From Oscillospiraceae bacterium (lineage in GTDB: Bacteria; Bacillota; Clostridia; Oscillospirales; CAG-272): 64,000 bases of DNA. This document shows, piece by piece, positions 42,731 through 51,299 of the stretch (position 1 is the first letter of the stretch; each line of letters begins with the position of its first letter). The notes beneath the pieces were generated by a model that did not search any database, was not told the origin of the DNA, and was given only the letters and a program-made list of their open reading frames with translations. A program made the position numbers and the translations under genes. The DNA is taken from assembly GCA_015063535.1 (NCBI GenBank), contig SVTY01000008.1:1-64000 (forward strand), in the 5' to 3' direction.

Positions 42731-43845
42731 ACGATCTCCTCCGCACGGATCTCACGCCCCTGCTCTGCCGAACGGTAGAACGCCTCGATGATCTTGGCGA
42801 CCTCCAGATTCTGATGCTTCTTGATGAGAAATTCTTCCTTGCCCGCAAGGGTGTTGATGATATTGCGGTACATGTAGCGGTGCTGCTCGAAGGGAACGCC
42901 CCGATAGGCACCGTTGTCGAACCACTTCATGTCGCACTCGCTCTGATACCGCCCGATGTTCTTGTACAGACGCTCCTTGTTCACCGACAAGCCGCCCTTG
43001 TCGCCGCAGATCACCATGTCAAGGTTGGTGGTGGGCAGATTCAACGCCCAAGAGAACTTGAAGTTGACGCTCATGCCACCCTCCATGCGCAGAAAGCCCG
43101 TGGAAAATTCCTCCACGTTGAACTCCCGATAATCATAAGGACGGGGTGTGAAGGCTCCGCTGTATGCGCCGCTCTCGGCAAGGCTCAGATGGATGTCCTC
43201 GCCCTGATTGGCAAGCTTCGTGTAGGCACTGCCCGACACACTGACCATCTTCTTGTCGCCCACCAGCCACAAAAGCGAGTCGATCAGATGCACGCCAAGG
43301 TCGCAGAAGGGGCCGCCGAAGTTGTGCTCCTTCATATGGAAGAAGCCCCACGTGGGAATGCCGATCCGACGGATAAATTCGATGTCGGAGAAGTACACGT
43401 CGCCCAGCTCGCCGCTCTCGATCAGTGCCTTGGAGTGCTGCATGTAATTTCTCCACCGCATACACTGGCAGGGGAACAGGATCTTGCCGCATGCCTCTGC
43501 GGTATCCCACATCTCCTTGGCGTCGGCATAGGTCAGGGCGATGGGCTTTTCGCAGGCAACGTGCGCCCCTGCCTGCAACGCCTTGATCGTCCACTCCTTG
43601 TGGTACATGTTGGGCGTGCAGACCGCCACAAAATCGGGCTTCAGCTCGTCCAGCATTTTCTGGGGATCCTTGTAGTAGTTGGGTACCGCATGGCGGCGGG
43701 CGGTCTCTGCCGCTACCTCCTCACGGATATCGGCAACGCCGACCACCTCAACAAGTCCCTCTTCTCTCAACACATTCAGGGCGGGAAAATGAGCACTGTT
43801 GGCGATCATTCCCGTTCCGATAATGGCAACTCTCAATTTTTTCAT
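42727..43845 (-). CDS. Gfo/Idh/MocA oxidoreductase (third in operon)
   Basis: A 372-residue dehydrogenase with a regular Rossmann loop VAIIGTGMIANSAHFPAL, catalytic CEKPIALT, and the substrate-domain motif GGPFCDLGVHLIDSLLWL with the conserved Asp-x3-His. This resembles inositol- or glycoside-dehydrogenase-type members. Its stop overlaps the next gene by four bases. A 44-bp gap separates it from the gene upstream. NAD(P)-dependent oxidation of a sugar is expected. The exact substrate cannot be read. Confidence 0.93.
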   Translation of the reverse strand: MKKLRVAIIGTGMIANSAHFPALNVLREEGLVEVVGVADIREEVAAETARRHAVPNYYKDPQKMLDELKPDFVAVCTPNMYHKEWTIKALQAGAHVACEKPIALTYADAKEMWDTAEACGKILFPCQCMRWRNYMQHSKALIESGELGDVYFSDIEFIRRIGIPTWGFFHMKEHNFGGPFCDLGVHLIDSLLWLVGDKKMVSVSGSAYTKLANQGEDIHLSLAESGAYSGAFTPRPYDYREFNVEEFSTGFLRMEGGMSVNFKFSWALNLPTTNLDMVICGDKGGLSVNKERLYKNIGRYQSECDMKWFDNGAYRGVPFEQHRYMYRNIINTLAGKEEFLIKKHQNLEVAKIIEAFYRSAEQGREIRAEEIV

Positions 43846-43889
43846 GGTTGTTTCTCCTTTTCTTCACCGATTCTTCCTATATTCCGATA

Positions 43890-44978
43890 TTACAGAACCA
43901 AGCGCCGTACCGTTTCGGTCACGCCCGTCTTGGCGGACCGTGCGCCGGCATCCAATGCCGCCACGATCCGCAGATTCAGCTCCTCGCAAAGCAGCGGGTG
44001 CGGCTCTCTGCCCTCCGCCAAGCACCCGACCACGCTCTCGGCGGACAGGGCAGGAACGTCTGGCTTGGGAAGCTCGATGACCTCGGTGGGAGCGATCCAT
44101 CCGTGGCTTCTTCCCTCATAGAGCTTCAGCACGTTGCTGTGGCGGTCGCAAACGATCACACCGTCGGTGCCGTACAGCACGGGGCCGCTGGGGATCTCGG
44201 CAGGGTTATAGGTCGACCAAGAGCCCTCCAAAAGTCCCACGCCCTTGCCGAAATCCAGCAGCATGGCACTGTAATCCTCTACATCGGAAAAGTCGGTGGC
44301 AAACTGCTTGGCAAGGCAGGCAACACGGTCAGCCGACTGCCCGAACATCCACGTGGACAGTGCCGCTCCGTAGCAGGCATAGTCCAAGATCGAGCCGCCG
44401 CCCCGATGGGCTTGATACCACCAGCTGGCAAGAAGCTCCTCCTTGGGGGGAAGCTGTCCGTCCTTGGAATAGGAGAAGGGTCCCCATGTGGCAGGACTTC
44501 GGTAGACACACCGCATCAGCGTGCCGATCCGTCCCTCGTCCAGCATCTGCTTGGCAAGGGTAAAGCTGGGGAACCAAGCAATGGGCCAGTTGGTCAGCAT
44601 CCGCACGCCGTTCTCCTTGGCGCATGTGACCATTGCTGCCCCGTCCTCAAAGGTGGGTGCCATGGGCTTTTCGTCAATGACGTGAACTCCCCTCGAAAGC
44701 AAGGCACAGCAGACCTCCTTACGGGAGGCGTTGTCCGACGTCACTACGGCAAAATCCAATCCCGCATCCGCCAGATCGACCCAATTGTCAAATTTCTTGG
44801 CTTCGGGAAATTTCTCCGCCATTTTGGCGCAATGCTTCTCCAAGTGTTCCTCCGAATAGGGAGGAACCTCGGCAAAGCCCACCACCTCAAACACATCGGG
44901 TCTCTGCGCCAGCAGACGCATCAGCGCACTGATGTGGGGATGGGCAAAGCTGAAAATACCTGTCTTTAATTTTTTCAT
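43890..44978 (-). CDS. Gfo/Idh/MocA oxidoreductase, atypical nucleotide loop (second in operon)
   Basis: A 362-residue family member with DEKPMAPT as the catalytic motif. Its N-terminus TGIFSFAHPHISALM lacks the Gly-rich dinucleotide loop, and, as in the protein at 41624-42730, places two His near this position. NWPIAWFPSF and WWYQAHRGGGSILDYACYG are shared with that paralogue. The start at 44978 has GAGGAG; the frame is open to 44999 but overlaps the upstream stop. The pair may form a hetero-oligomer or bind a cofactor differently. Confidence 0.9.
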   Translation of the reverse strand: MKKLKTGIFSFAHPHISALMRLLAQRPDVFEVVGFAEVPPYSEEHLEKHCAKMAEKFPEAKKFDNWVDLADAGLDFAVVTSDNASRKEVCCALLSRGVHVIDEKPMAPTFEDGAAMVTCAKENGVRMLTNWPIAWFPSFTLAKQMLDEGRIGTLMRCVYRSPATWGPFSYSKDGQLPPKEELLASWWYQAHRGGGSILDYACYGAALSTWMFGQSADRVACLAKQFATDFSDVEDYSAMLLDFGKGVGLLEGSWSTYNPAEIPSGPVLYGTDGVIVCDRHSNVLKLYEGRSHGWIAPTEVIELPKPDVPALSAESVVGCLAEGREPHPLLCEELNLRIVAALDAGARSAKTGVTETVRRLVL

Positions 44979-44995
44979 CGCTTCTCTCCTCTTTC

Positions 44996-46102
44996 TCAAA
45001 AAGTGGTTTCCAACTCAACGGTGGCACCGCCGGCAATGGCTTCGGGAATCTTACACATGATCTCCAGCACGTGACGGGCATGCTCGGGAGTCAGCACAGG
45101 CTCACGATCCTCCTCCACGGCATCAATCAGGTCACGCAGACAGCAGCACTGGCTGATGAGCTTCTTCGGCTTCGTCTCCCAGCTCATGGGCTCTACCCAG
45201 CCGCGAATGCCCCGCTCGGGACAGTCCATATAGACCTCGGGCATGGGATTCTGCATATATCCCTTGGAAAAGGCAAGTGTTCCCTCACTGCCGAAGATCT
45301 CCAGCTGAGGCGCCTTGGACGCCTTCTGCGAAAATCCCGTATCCACAAAGCCGATCTTGCCGTTGGCGAAGGTGATGGAGATAAAATACTCATCGGGGAT
45401 CTTGTTTGCCTCGATGGGCTTGCCGTTGTACTTGCCCGAACGGACCCGACGGTTGGGGGTGGTGACGGCGGCAAGACAGCTGATCTTCTTGGCGGGGCCG
45501 AACATGGAGGTGACGATCTGCAAGCCGTGCACGCCCATATCCACGAGAGCCCCCGCTCCGTCCTCAAAGAACCATGTGGGATCGGCATCCCGATATTGGA
45601 AGTATTCGGGGCCGCCGTGAGCCAGATTGCACTTGATGTAGGCAGGCTCACCGATCACGCCGTCACGGATCATCTGACGGGCGACTGCCAGATCGTAGCG
45701 CATGGGGTGGATGGGAGCGCAGACGAATTTCACGCCCATCCTCTTTGCCAGCTCGATCTGCTCGGTCATCAGCTCCACCGAGGGAGCGGCGGGCTTTTGG
45801 GAGACCAGATGCTTCCCTGCTCCGAGAATCGCCATATTGATCTGATGGTGTGCCTGAATGGAGGCGGCGTCGATGGCGATATCGAAGTCGCACTGTGCCA
45901 GCAGCTCCTCCACCGAAGAATACCAAGCGGGAACGCCGAATTTCTTCGCCGCCTTCTGCGCCCGCTCAGGGACGATATCGCAGACGGCAACGCATTCCGC
46001 ATTTGCCTCCTTTGCGATGTTGGGCAGATATTGCCCGTTGGCAAACATACCGCAGCCGATGACGGCTACCTTCCATTTTTTCTGACCCTGTTGCATTGTC
46101 AT
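44996..46102 (-). CDS. Gfo/Idh/MocA oxidoreductase (first in operon)
   Basis: A 368-residue dehydrogenase, first gene of the glycyl-radical operon. VAVIGCGMFANGQYLP gives a standard Rossmann loop. The catalytic Glu-Lys-Pro appears as SQKPAAPS, Gln replacing Glu. GAGALVDMGVHGLQIV holds the Asp-x3-His. The start at 46102 (MTMQQGQKKW) follows AAGGAG; an ATG at 46096 is also possible. A promoter with two 13-bp direct repeats upstream controls the operon. Confidence 0.92.
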   Translation of the reverse strand: MTMQQGQKKWKVAVIGCGMFANGQYLPNIAKEANAECVAVCDIVPERAQKAAKKFGVPAWYSSVEELLAQCDFDIAIDAASIQAHHQINMAILGAGKHLVSQKPAAPSVELMTEQIELAKRMGVKFVCAPIHPMRYDLAVARQMIRDGVIGEPAYIKCNLAHGGPEYFQYRDADPTWFFEDGAGALVDMGVHGLQIVTSMFGPAKKISCLAAVTTPNRRVRSGKYNGKPIEANKIPDEYFISITFANGKIGFVDTGFSQKASKAPQLEIFGSEGTLAFSKGYMQNPMPEVYMDCPERGIRGWVEPMSWETKPKKLISQCCCLRDLIDAVEEDREPVLTPEHARHVLEIMCKIPEAIAGGATVELETTF

Positions 46103-46165
46103 ACTCCTGTCTCCTTTTTCATTCTTTTTTCGGTTCGGAAGCGCATCCGACCGATTCTTACTTTC

Positions 46166-46193
46166 ATTATACCATAAAAGCAGGAAAAAACAA
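46166..46193 (-). promoter_or_regulatory. Promoter of the Gfo-activase-GRE operon
   Basis: Minus-strand TATAAT (46166-46171) with a poor -35 TTGTTT (46188-46193), 16-base spacer. The weak -35 fits an activator-dependent promoter. Confidence 0.7.
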
Positions 46194-46194
46194 T

Positions 46195-46228
46195 GCACAA
46201 TATGAACCAATTATAGCACAATATGAAC
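46195..46228 (-). promoter_or_regulatory. Tandem activator-type binding sites
   Basis: GCACAATATGAAC occurs at 46195-46207 and again at 46216-46228, a 21-bp offset (two helical turns), directly abutting the -35. Such direct repeats are typical for AraC/XylS-family activators. No such regulator gene is in the window. Confidence 0.65.
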
Positions 46229-46300
46229 ATTTTCGAGATTTTTTTGTTTTTTCTTATTCTGCGGGGAATCCCACTATGTTCGCATATCTCTCATTGTAAG

Positions 46301-46376
46301 GCGGCGGCTTGCTGCCGCCGTTCTATTCCGTTTCAAATTTCAATCTTTTTCGGCGGGAGCAAGCCCCCGCCCTACG
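46301..46376. repeat. Two short GC-rich hairpin repeats upstream of the operon
   Basis: A hairpin around GGCGGC..GCCGCC (46301-46320) is followed by a TTTCAAATTTCAATCTTTTT leader and a copy of the CGGCGGGAGCAAGCCCCCGC repeat (46351-46376), also found at 53443 and 63485. The rest of 46229-46438 shows nothing else. Confidence 0.7.
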
Positions 46377-46438
46377 AGTTTGGTGATTTCTCCTCACAAC
46401 GAATTCTCTATGGAACGCTCCTTTTGTTTTCGTGATAC

Positions 46439-46506
46439 AAAAAAAGTGTGCCGATATCCTTTATCGACACACGCAAGCCTCCGAATGACCGATGTCATTC
46501 GGAGGC
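46439..46506 (-). terminator. Tandem terminators of the GH38 gene
   Basis: On the minus strand, GCCTCCGAATGAC/GTCATTCGGAGGC (46477-46506) is followed by a second stem (46446-46456 with 46462-46472) and TTTTTTT. This separates the GH38 gene from the oxidoreductase operon. Confidence 0.85.
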
Positions 46507-46548
46507 TTTTCTGTATGAAACTTATGTGGAAGTACTTGCCGGAAAAGC

Positions 46549-49500
46549 TTATTTTGCAAACTTCAAGGTTACGATCTCAAAATTGGACAACGACAACGTT
46601 ACCCTGCCATCGGTCACCGTCAGCTCACGCTCCGGCTCCTCCAGCAGATTGCAAAGCCATGCCCGTCCGTATTCAGCGGGAACGCTTACCGTTACCGTAG
46701 ATTTGCAATCGTAGGCATCGTGGAAGCGCACCACCAGACCGTTATCGTCCTCCGCCTTTTTCACGGCGGTGATCACCGCATTGGGCACATCCACCGAGAC
46801 CAGGGAAAAGATCTCGGCAAGACTTCCCTTGCCTGCTCCCACCGATTGATAAAGCAGCGGTTGATTCAATGCCCATGCTTCGGTGATCACGCCCGCCTCC
46901 CGGAAGTCGCCCACATGGGGCATCAACGAATAGGTGAAGCGATGCTCGCCCTGGTCGGCATCGGGGTTGGGATCGGTACCGCACTTCAAAAGCGTAAGGC
47001 TCAGATCGCTTCCTCGGGCGCTGTATCCGTACTTGCAATCATTCAGCAGCGCTACACCGTAGCCAGACTCGGAGATATCCGCCCACTTGTGTCCGTAGAC
47101 CTCAAACTTCGCCTCGTCCCAAGAGGTATTCTCATGGGTCGCTCTGGTCACGTGACCGTACTGTATGTCATAGGTCGCGCTCATGGCATGGACATGCAGG
47201 GGGAAGGATGCCTTCAGCACCTGATGATGCTCGTGCCAGTCGATCACCGTCTCAAAGTCGATGCGGCTGCTTTCGGAATAGAGCCATAGCGTCTGGAGAA
47301 TGGTGGAATGCATATACTGCCGTTTGATCCGAAAGCCTGCTCGTGTTCCGTCGGTGACAGGGATCACCGTCGCCTTGTCGTTCAGCGGATAGGGCTTCAG
47401 ACGGTAGAACTCCTGAAGCTCCCAGTTATCGTATTGGTTGGGATTGTCCTCAAACACGGTCAGCACGTTGCCGCACCGTCCCGCCTTGAACACGCCTCTT
47501 CCCACTCGCTTGTCAAGCAATGTCTCGATCTGCCCCGCCTCATTCAAGGTCAGCACATAAAAATCATTTTCGGCGGTCATGCCCTGCACCGTCACACGGC
47601 TGTTGGGGGCGGTATCCTGCACCACCGTCCAACCGTAGGAGGGGACTACTTCTACCGTTTCCCGATAGGTGCCGTTGACCGACAGAGCGACCCGTCTTGC
47701 AAAGCCCGTGGGATTATAGATCAGCGTACCGCCCTCGGTATTCAGACGGGAGGCGATGGCAGACAGCTTTTGCGTTGCCACTCCGTCGGCATACTCGGCA
47801 ATAGCGGCGTAATCCTTGTCGGTGCCGTCATAGACCCACTTGATCGAGGAGCCGGGGAGAATGTCGTGGAACTGGTTGTGCAAGGTCTTGCGCCAGATGC
47901 GGTTCAGCCCCTCGGCGTCATAGTCGCCGCCAAAGGTCAGGTCGGTCACAGACAGCGCCTCGGCATTTGCCAGCAAAAATTCTGATTTGCGGTTGCCCCG
48001 CTTGACCTTTGCGACGGAGGTATAGGTTCCTCTGTGAAATTCCAAATACAGCTCACCGACCCATTTGGGAGTACAGTCGGTGCGATTGCAGGCTTCGTCA
48101 AAGCTACCCTTCACAGCTTGCAGATAGGGATACAGGAGACTCATTTCGGTCACAGGCATCTGCGGCAACCCCTTCGCCAAACGGCGCTGTACCTCCAGCA
48201 TCTCCTTGGTGGGACCTCCGCCGCCGTCGCCATAGCCGTAGGTCGTCATGATGCGGTCGGAATATTCTTTTTGCTGAAACCGCTCCCAGGTTCCCTTAAT
48301 CTCGGAGGGGTTCAGCTTGCCGCAATATGTGGTTCCCTTGTGTTTTGCTCCCGGCTCACCGCCATATCCTTGGGTGGTGATAAAGGAGGTAAAGATCTCG
48401 GAGCCGTCGATCCCCTCCCACAGGAAGGCATCCTTGGGCATCAAATTGGTATCATTCCAGCTGATCTTGGAGGTAACAAAATATTCCACTCCGCTCTTGT
48501 TCAGGATCTGAGGCATGGCGGCGGAATAGCCGAACACATCGGGCAGAAACAGCACACGACTCTCTTTACCGAACTCCTTGCGGAAGAATTTTTTGCCGTG
48601 CAGGATCTGGCGCACCAGACTCTCGCCCGAGGTCAGATTGCAGTCCGCCTCTAAGTACATCGCTCCCTCCGGCTCCCATCTGCCCTCCTTGACCAACTCC
48701 TTCAGCTCCTCGTATTTTTCGGGAGCCTCTTCCTTCAGATACCGATACAACTCGGGCTGAGACAGGGTGAATTTGTATTCGGGGTAACGGTCCATCAGCA
48801 TCTTGGCTGTGGCGAAGCTCCGCTGGATCTTCTCACGGGTCTGCGCTCTGTGCCACAGCCACTCCACGTCGATGTGGGTATGTCCCACGCAATGCACCAC
48901 AGGCTTTCCCTCGGTAGTGCAGAGCTTGCCGTAGAACTCGGATGCCATAAAGTCAATGGCGTCCTTGACCGACGCTTGACAGGTTTCGCCGTCGGGGTCA
49001 CGCAGATCGACGAGACGGGCAGCATCCGACAGCACCGACATCATTCGGATCCAATCGGAATCCGCCTCGGACAACAGCTCGCAGACCTCATAAGGAACCT
49101 TCACATCATAATACAGCTGCTCGACCTGCTTGTTCAGCGCAAGCAGCTCCATGCTGTAAAAGGAAGGGCTTCGGCGTGTGCCTGTGTAAATATAATTGTA
49201 CAGCTCATACTCGGTCTCCGGCTCTAAAAAAGCCTCGGTGTGATTGTTGTCTATGCCTTGGATCATCCTGCCGTTTAAGTACAGCAATCCCTGTCCGTGT
49301 CCGTCAAAGCCCTCGTTGATCCTTAGGATCAGCTCCTCTCCCTCCTGCACAGCAGGGGTTCGGAAGGATGCACGGAGCCAAAAATGGGCATCCGTTCCCT
49401 GCAAGGGCATGTCGGAGGTATAAGGCATCCAGCCATCGGCAGGTGGCGTGTTGCCCGTTTTGTAGTCACAGGGCTGATATTCCACCCCGGACAGATTACA

Positions 49501-49566
49501 AAGATGACGGTAGCGCATACGATCCAGACTTTTCAGAAAGGACTTTACACTGTTCTTTAGATTCAT
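46549..49566 (-). CDS. GH38 alpha-mannosidase
   Basis: A 1005-residue cytoplasmic retaining alpha-mannosidase. An N-terminal beta-rich domain precedes the catalytic part with metal and active-site motifs VGHTHIDVEWLWH (His229, Asp233 and neighbours), the nucleophile Asp343 in LFLPDVFGYSAAMP, and LHNQFHDILPGSS, then the long C-terminal beta domains. Such enzymes release mannose from N-glycans or phospholipid mannosides. No signal peptide. The start at 49566 has AAAGGAG. It has its own promoter and ends at tandem terminators before the oxidoreductase-GRE operon. Confidence 0.95.
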   Translation of the reverse strand: MNLKNSVKSFLKSLDRMRYRHLCNLSGVEYQPCDYKTGNTPPADGWMPYTSDMPLQGTDAHFWLRASFRTPAVQEGEELILRINEGFDGHGQGLLYLNGRMIQGIDNNHTEAFLEPETEYELYNYIYTGTRRSPSFYSMELLALNKQVEQLYYDVKVPYEVCELLSEADSDWIRMMSVLSDAARLVDLRDPDGETCQASVKDAIDFMASEFYGKLCTTEGKPVVHCVGHTHIDVEWLWHRAQTREKIQRSFATAKMLMDRYPEYKFTLSQPELYRYLKEEAPEKYEELKELVKEGRWEPEGAMYLEADCNLTSGESLVRQILHGKKFFRKEFGKESRVLFLPDVFGYSAAMPQILNKSGVEYFVTSKISWNDTNLMPKDAFLWEGIDGSEIFTSFITTQGYGGEPGAKHKGTTYCGKLNPSEIKGTWERFQQKEYSDRIMTTYGYGDGGGGPTKEMLEVQRRLAKGLPQMPVTEMSLLYPYLQAVKGSFDEACNRTDCTPKWVGELYLEFHRGTYTSVAKVKRGNRKSEFLLANAEALSVTDLTFGGDYDAEGLNRIWRKTLHNQFHDILPGSSIKWVYDGTDKDYAAIAEYADGVATQKLSAIASRLNTEGGTLIYNPTGFARRVALSVNGTYRETVEVVPSYGWTVVQDTAPNSRVTVQGMTAENDFYVLTLNEAGQIETLLDKRVGRGVFKAGRCGNVLTVFEDNPNQYDNWELQEFYRLKPYPLNDKATVIPVTDGTRAGFRIKRQYMHSTILQTLWLYSESSRIDFETVIDWHEHHQVLKASFPLHVHAMSATYDIQYGHVTRATHENTSWDEAKFEVYGHKWADISESGYGVALLNDCKYGYSARGSDLSLTLLKCGTDPNPDADQGEHRFTYSLMPHVGDFREAGVITEAWALNQPLLYQSVGAGKGSLAEIFSLVSVDVPNAVITAVKKAEDDNGLVVRFHDAYDCKSTVTVSVPAEYGRAWLCNLLEEPERELTVTDGRVTLSLSNFEIVTLKFAK

Positions 49567-49632
49567 GATCGTTCTCCTTTGAGATTCTTGATTTTGGGAT
49601 TCTGCACCCGATGCAATAAACACGCTATAAAC

Positions 49633-49661
49633 ATTATAGATGTTTTGAAAGAAAAAATCAA
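49633..49661 (-). promoter_or_regulatory. Promoter of the GH38 gene
   Basis: Minus-strand TTGATT (49656-49661), 17 bases, TATAAT (49633-49638). Confidence 0.75.
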
Positions 49662-49710
49662 TACTAAATTTGCAAAAAAAACATAAAAAATTTGTTCTGT
49701 TATCAAAAAA

Positions 49711-49729
49711 GGCGGAGCAAGCCCCGCCT
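49711..49729. repeat. Short GGCGGAGCAAGCCCCGCCT hairpin
   Basis: A shortened relative of the CGGCGGGAGCAAGC repeat. It lies after the stop codon of the lipoprotein gene and may also act as its terminator. Confidence 0.6.
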
Positions 49730-49742
49730 TACAGCATGGATA

Positions 49743-50246
49743 TTACCTCGTCACCCGTAAAAGACCGATCTCCTCCACTCTGCCGTCGTCGATCTCGAAG
49801 GTCAGCTCCTGATTGCCCGACACGTAAACGAGGTCGTCCTCGTCGCCCCTTTGAGGCTCACCGTAGGCGGTCTTGACTTTTTCAACCGTATCGCCAATAC
49901 AAATTCCCTTGTCGGTGCTTACCAAGTCGTCGTTCAGCTCGATCTGGTCGATGATCTCCTTGCCGTCGGACTTCATGGTATACAGCTCCAGCGAACCGAA
50001 GCGGTAGAACATGCGGGAGTTGCCCTCTCCGCAATCAAAGACCTCTTGGCTGAGCGTGGGCGTACCCAGTGCCGCAAGCACGGGAGCGGCATCCTTGCCC
50101 AGCTCCACCGCCGTACCGTTCACCGTTACGCCAAAGCCCGTGGCGGTTGTTCCCCCCTCGGTGCTTGCTCCGTCATTTTTTTTGGCACAGGCAACGGCGC
50201 AAACCGTCAGTGCCAAAACCAATATCAAAAGTATCGCTTTTTTCAT
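49743..50246 (-). CDS. Small lipoprotein of the Dlt-like cluster
   Basis: A 167-residue exported protein with signal peptide and lipobox AVAC (Cys20), followed by a Gly/Thr-rich linker and a domain (about 40-167) with two similar halves (GVTVNGTAVELGKDAAPVLA ... GICIGDTVEKVKTAYGEPQ) like small surface lipoproteins of Clostridia. Three bases separate its ATG from the upstream SGNH gene stop, so it is the last gene of the acylation operon. Function unknown. Confidence 0.8.
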   Translation of the reverse strand: MKKAILLILVLALTVCAVACAKKNDGASTEGGTTATGFGVTVNGTAVELGKDAAPVLAALGTPTLSQEVFDCGEGNSRMFYRFGSLELYTMKSDGKEIIDQIELNDDLVSTDKGICIGDTVEKVKTAYGEPQRGDEDDLVYVSGNQELTFEIDDGRVEEIGLLRVTR

Positions 50247-50249
50247 TTT

Positions 50250-51290
50250 TTATTTCTCTCCTTCTCTGTTTTCCTTATCGGTATGATACCGCTCCACTCT
50301 GCCCTGCCACCGCTCGGACAGCTCGGTATCGGCTCGGCGGTCGGCAATACCGTGTTCGCTCTGTAATATCTCTCCGAAATAGCTTGTCAGCTTCTCGGCA
50401 CCGTACACGTTCAAATGCACGCCGCCGTCATAGGTATCTCGGCTCCAGTCAATGCCGATCTCGCCGCACAGCGGAATGAAGTTGTAGTATCGCAAGCCGT
50501 TCTGCTCGGCGTAAGACACGATCTGCTCCTCCCATTCCTCATACCACCAGTATGCCCACGAATTGGTGGGCGCCTTCATCAAAATCAGCTCGGCTCCCTT
50601 TTCCTCGCACAAAAGACGCATCCGCTCCAAATAGTCCATCGCCGTCTTTGGCAGAGTATAGTCCGACAGTCTCGCACCCTCAATATCGGCAAGCTCGGCG
50701 GACATGGGAGCAACTCCCGTCTGCATCAGATAGCCGCTGTGAGACACGGCAGGCGGCTCGGAGAAGGCATAGCGGAAATCCTCTCCCTTCAGCTCGGTGA
50801 TGCGGGAATGGAACCGCAACAGCGGAAACACATAGTCCAGAAACTGCTCGTCCTCGGTCATAGAGGCTCGGATCGCCTGTACCTTGGAGGACGACCACTG
50901 CATACCGTCCAGCGTCATACGATTGAACGCCTCGCTCTGCGGCTCTCCGTATTTCAGCGCAAGGACATTAAAGACCACCGCCTTGGGGGTCTCCTTCTCC
51001 AGCATTTCCCGAAGCAGATAGTAGGAGTGCCACACAAGCTGCTGTCCGCTGCCCCGCACATAGGAGGAAATCCCATATTCCTCCCACAGCACGGCGGGAA
51101 TGATGCTCTCATAGACCTCGCAATCGCCCACGAACAGAACGTCATGTTCCCCCGCCTCGGCGTAATATTCCCCGATCAGCGCACCCTCGGGATTTTCCCG
51201 ATATTTCGGCATCAGCACCGCCTGACACAGCCCCAGCACAAGGGCAAGGACAAGGAGGGCGCAGACCGTAATCAAAATTCGTTTTTTCAT
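50250..51290 (-). CDS. SGNH-hydrolase/DltD-like protein
   Basis: A 346-residue protein with an N-terminal membrane anchor (KRILITVCALLVLALVLGL) and an extracytoplasmic domain of the SGNH/DltD kind. FVGDCEVYESI occupies the block I position (usually GDS, here Asp-Cys), and YDGGVHLNVYGAEKL is block V with Asp-x-x-His. In Dlt systems DltD assists transfer of D-Ala to teichoic acid. The missing Ser suggests altered chemistry (Cys or none). Between MBOAT and lipoprotein genes, gaps of 9 and 3 bp. Confidence 0.85.
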   Translation of the reverse strand: MKKRILITVCALLVLALVLGLCQAVLMPKYRENPEGALIGEYYAEAGEHDVLFVGDCEVYESIIPAVLWEEYGISSYVRGSGQQLVWHSYYLLREMLEKETPKAVVFNVLALKYGEPQSEAFNRMTLDGMQWSSSKVQAIRASMTEDEQFLDYVFPLLRFHSRITELKGEDFRYAFSEPPAVSHSGYLMQTGVAPMSAELADIEGARLSDYTLPKTAMDYLERMRLLCEEKGAELILMKAPTNSWAYWWYEEWEEQIVSYAEQNGLRYYNFIPLCGEIGIDWSRDTYDGGVHLNVYGAEKLTSYFGEILQSEHGIADRRADTELSERWQGRVERYHTDKENREGEK

Positions 51291-51299
51291 GCGTTATCC

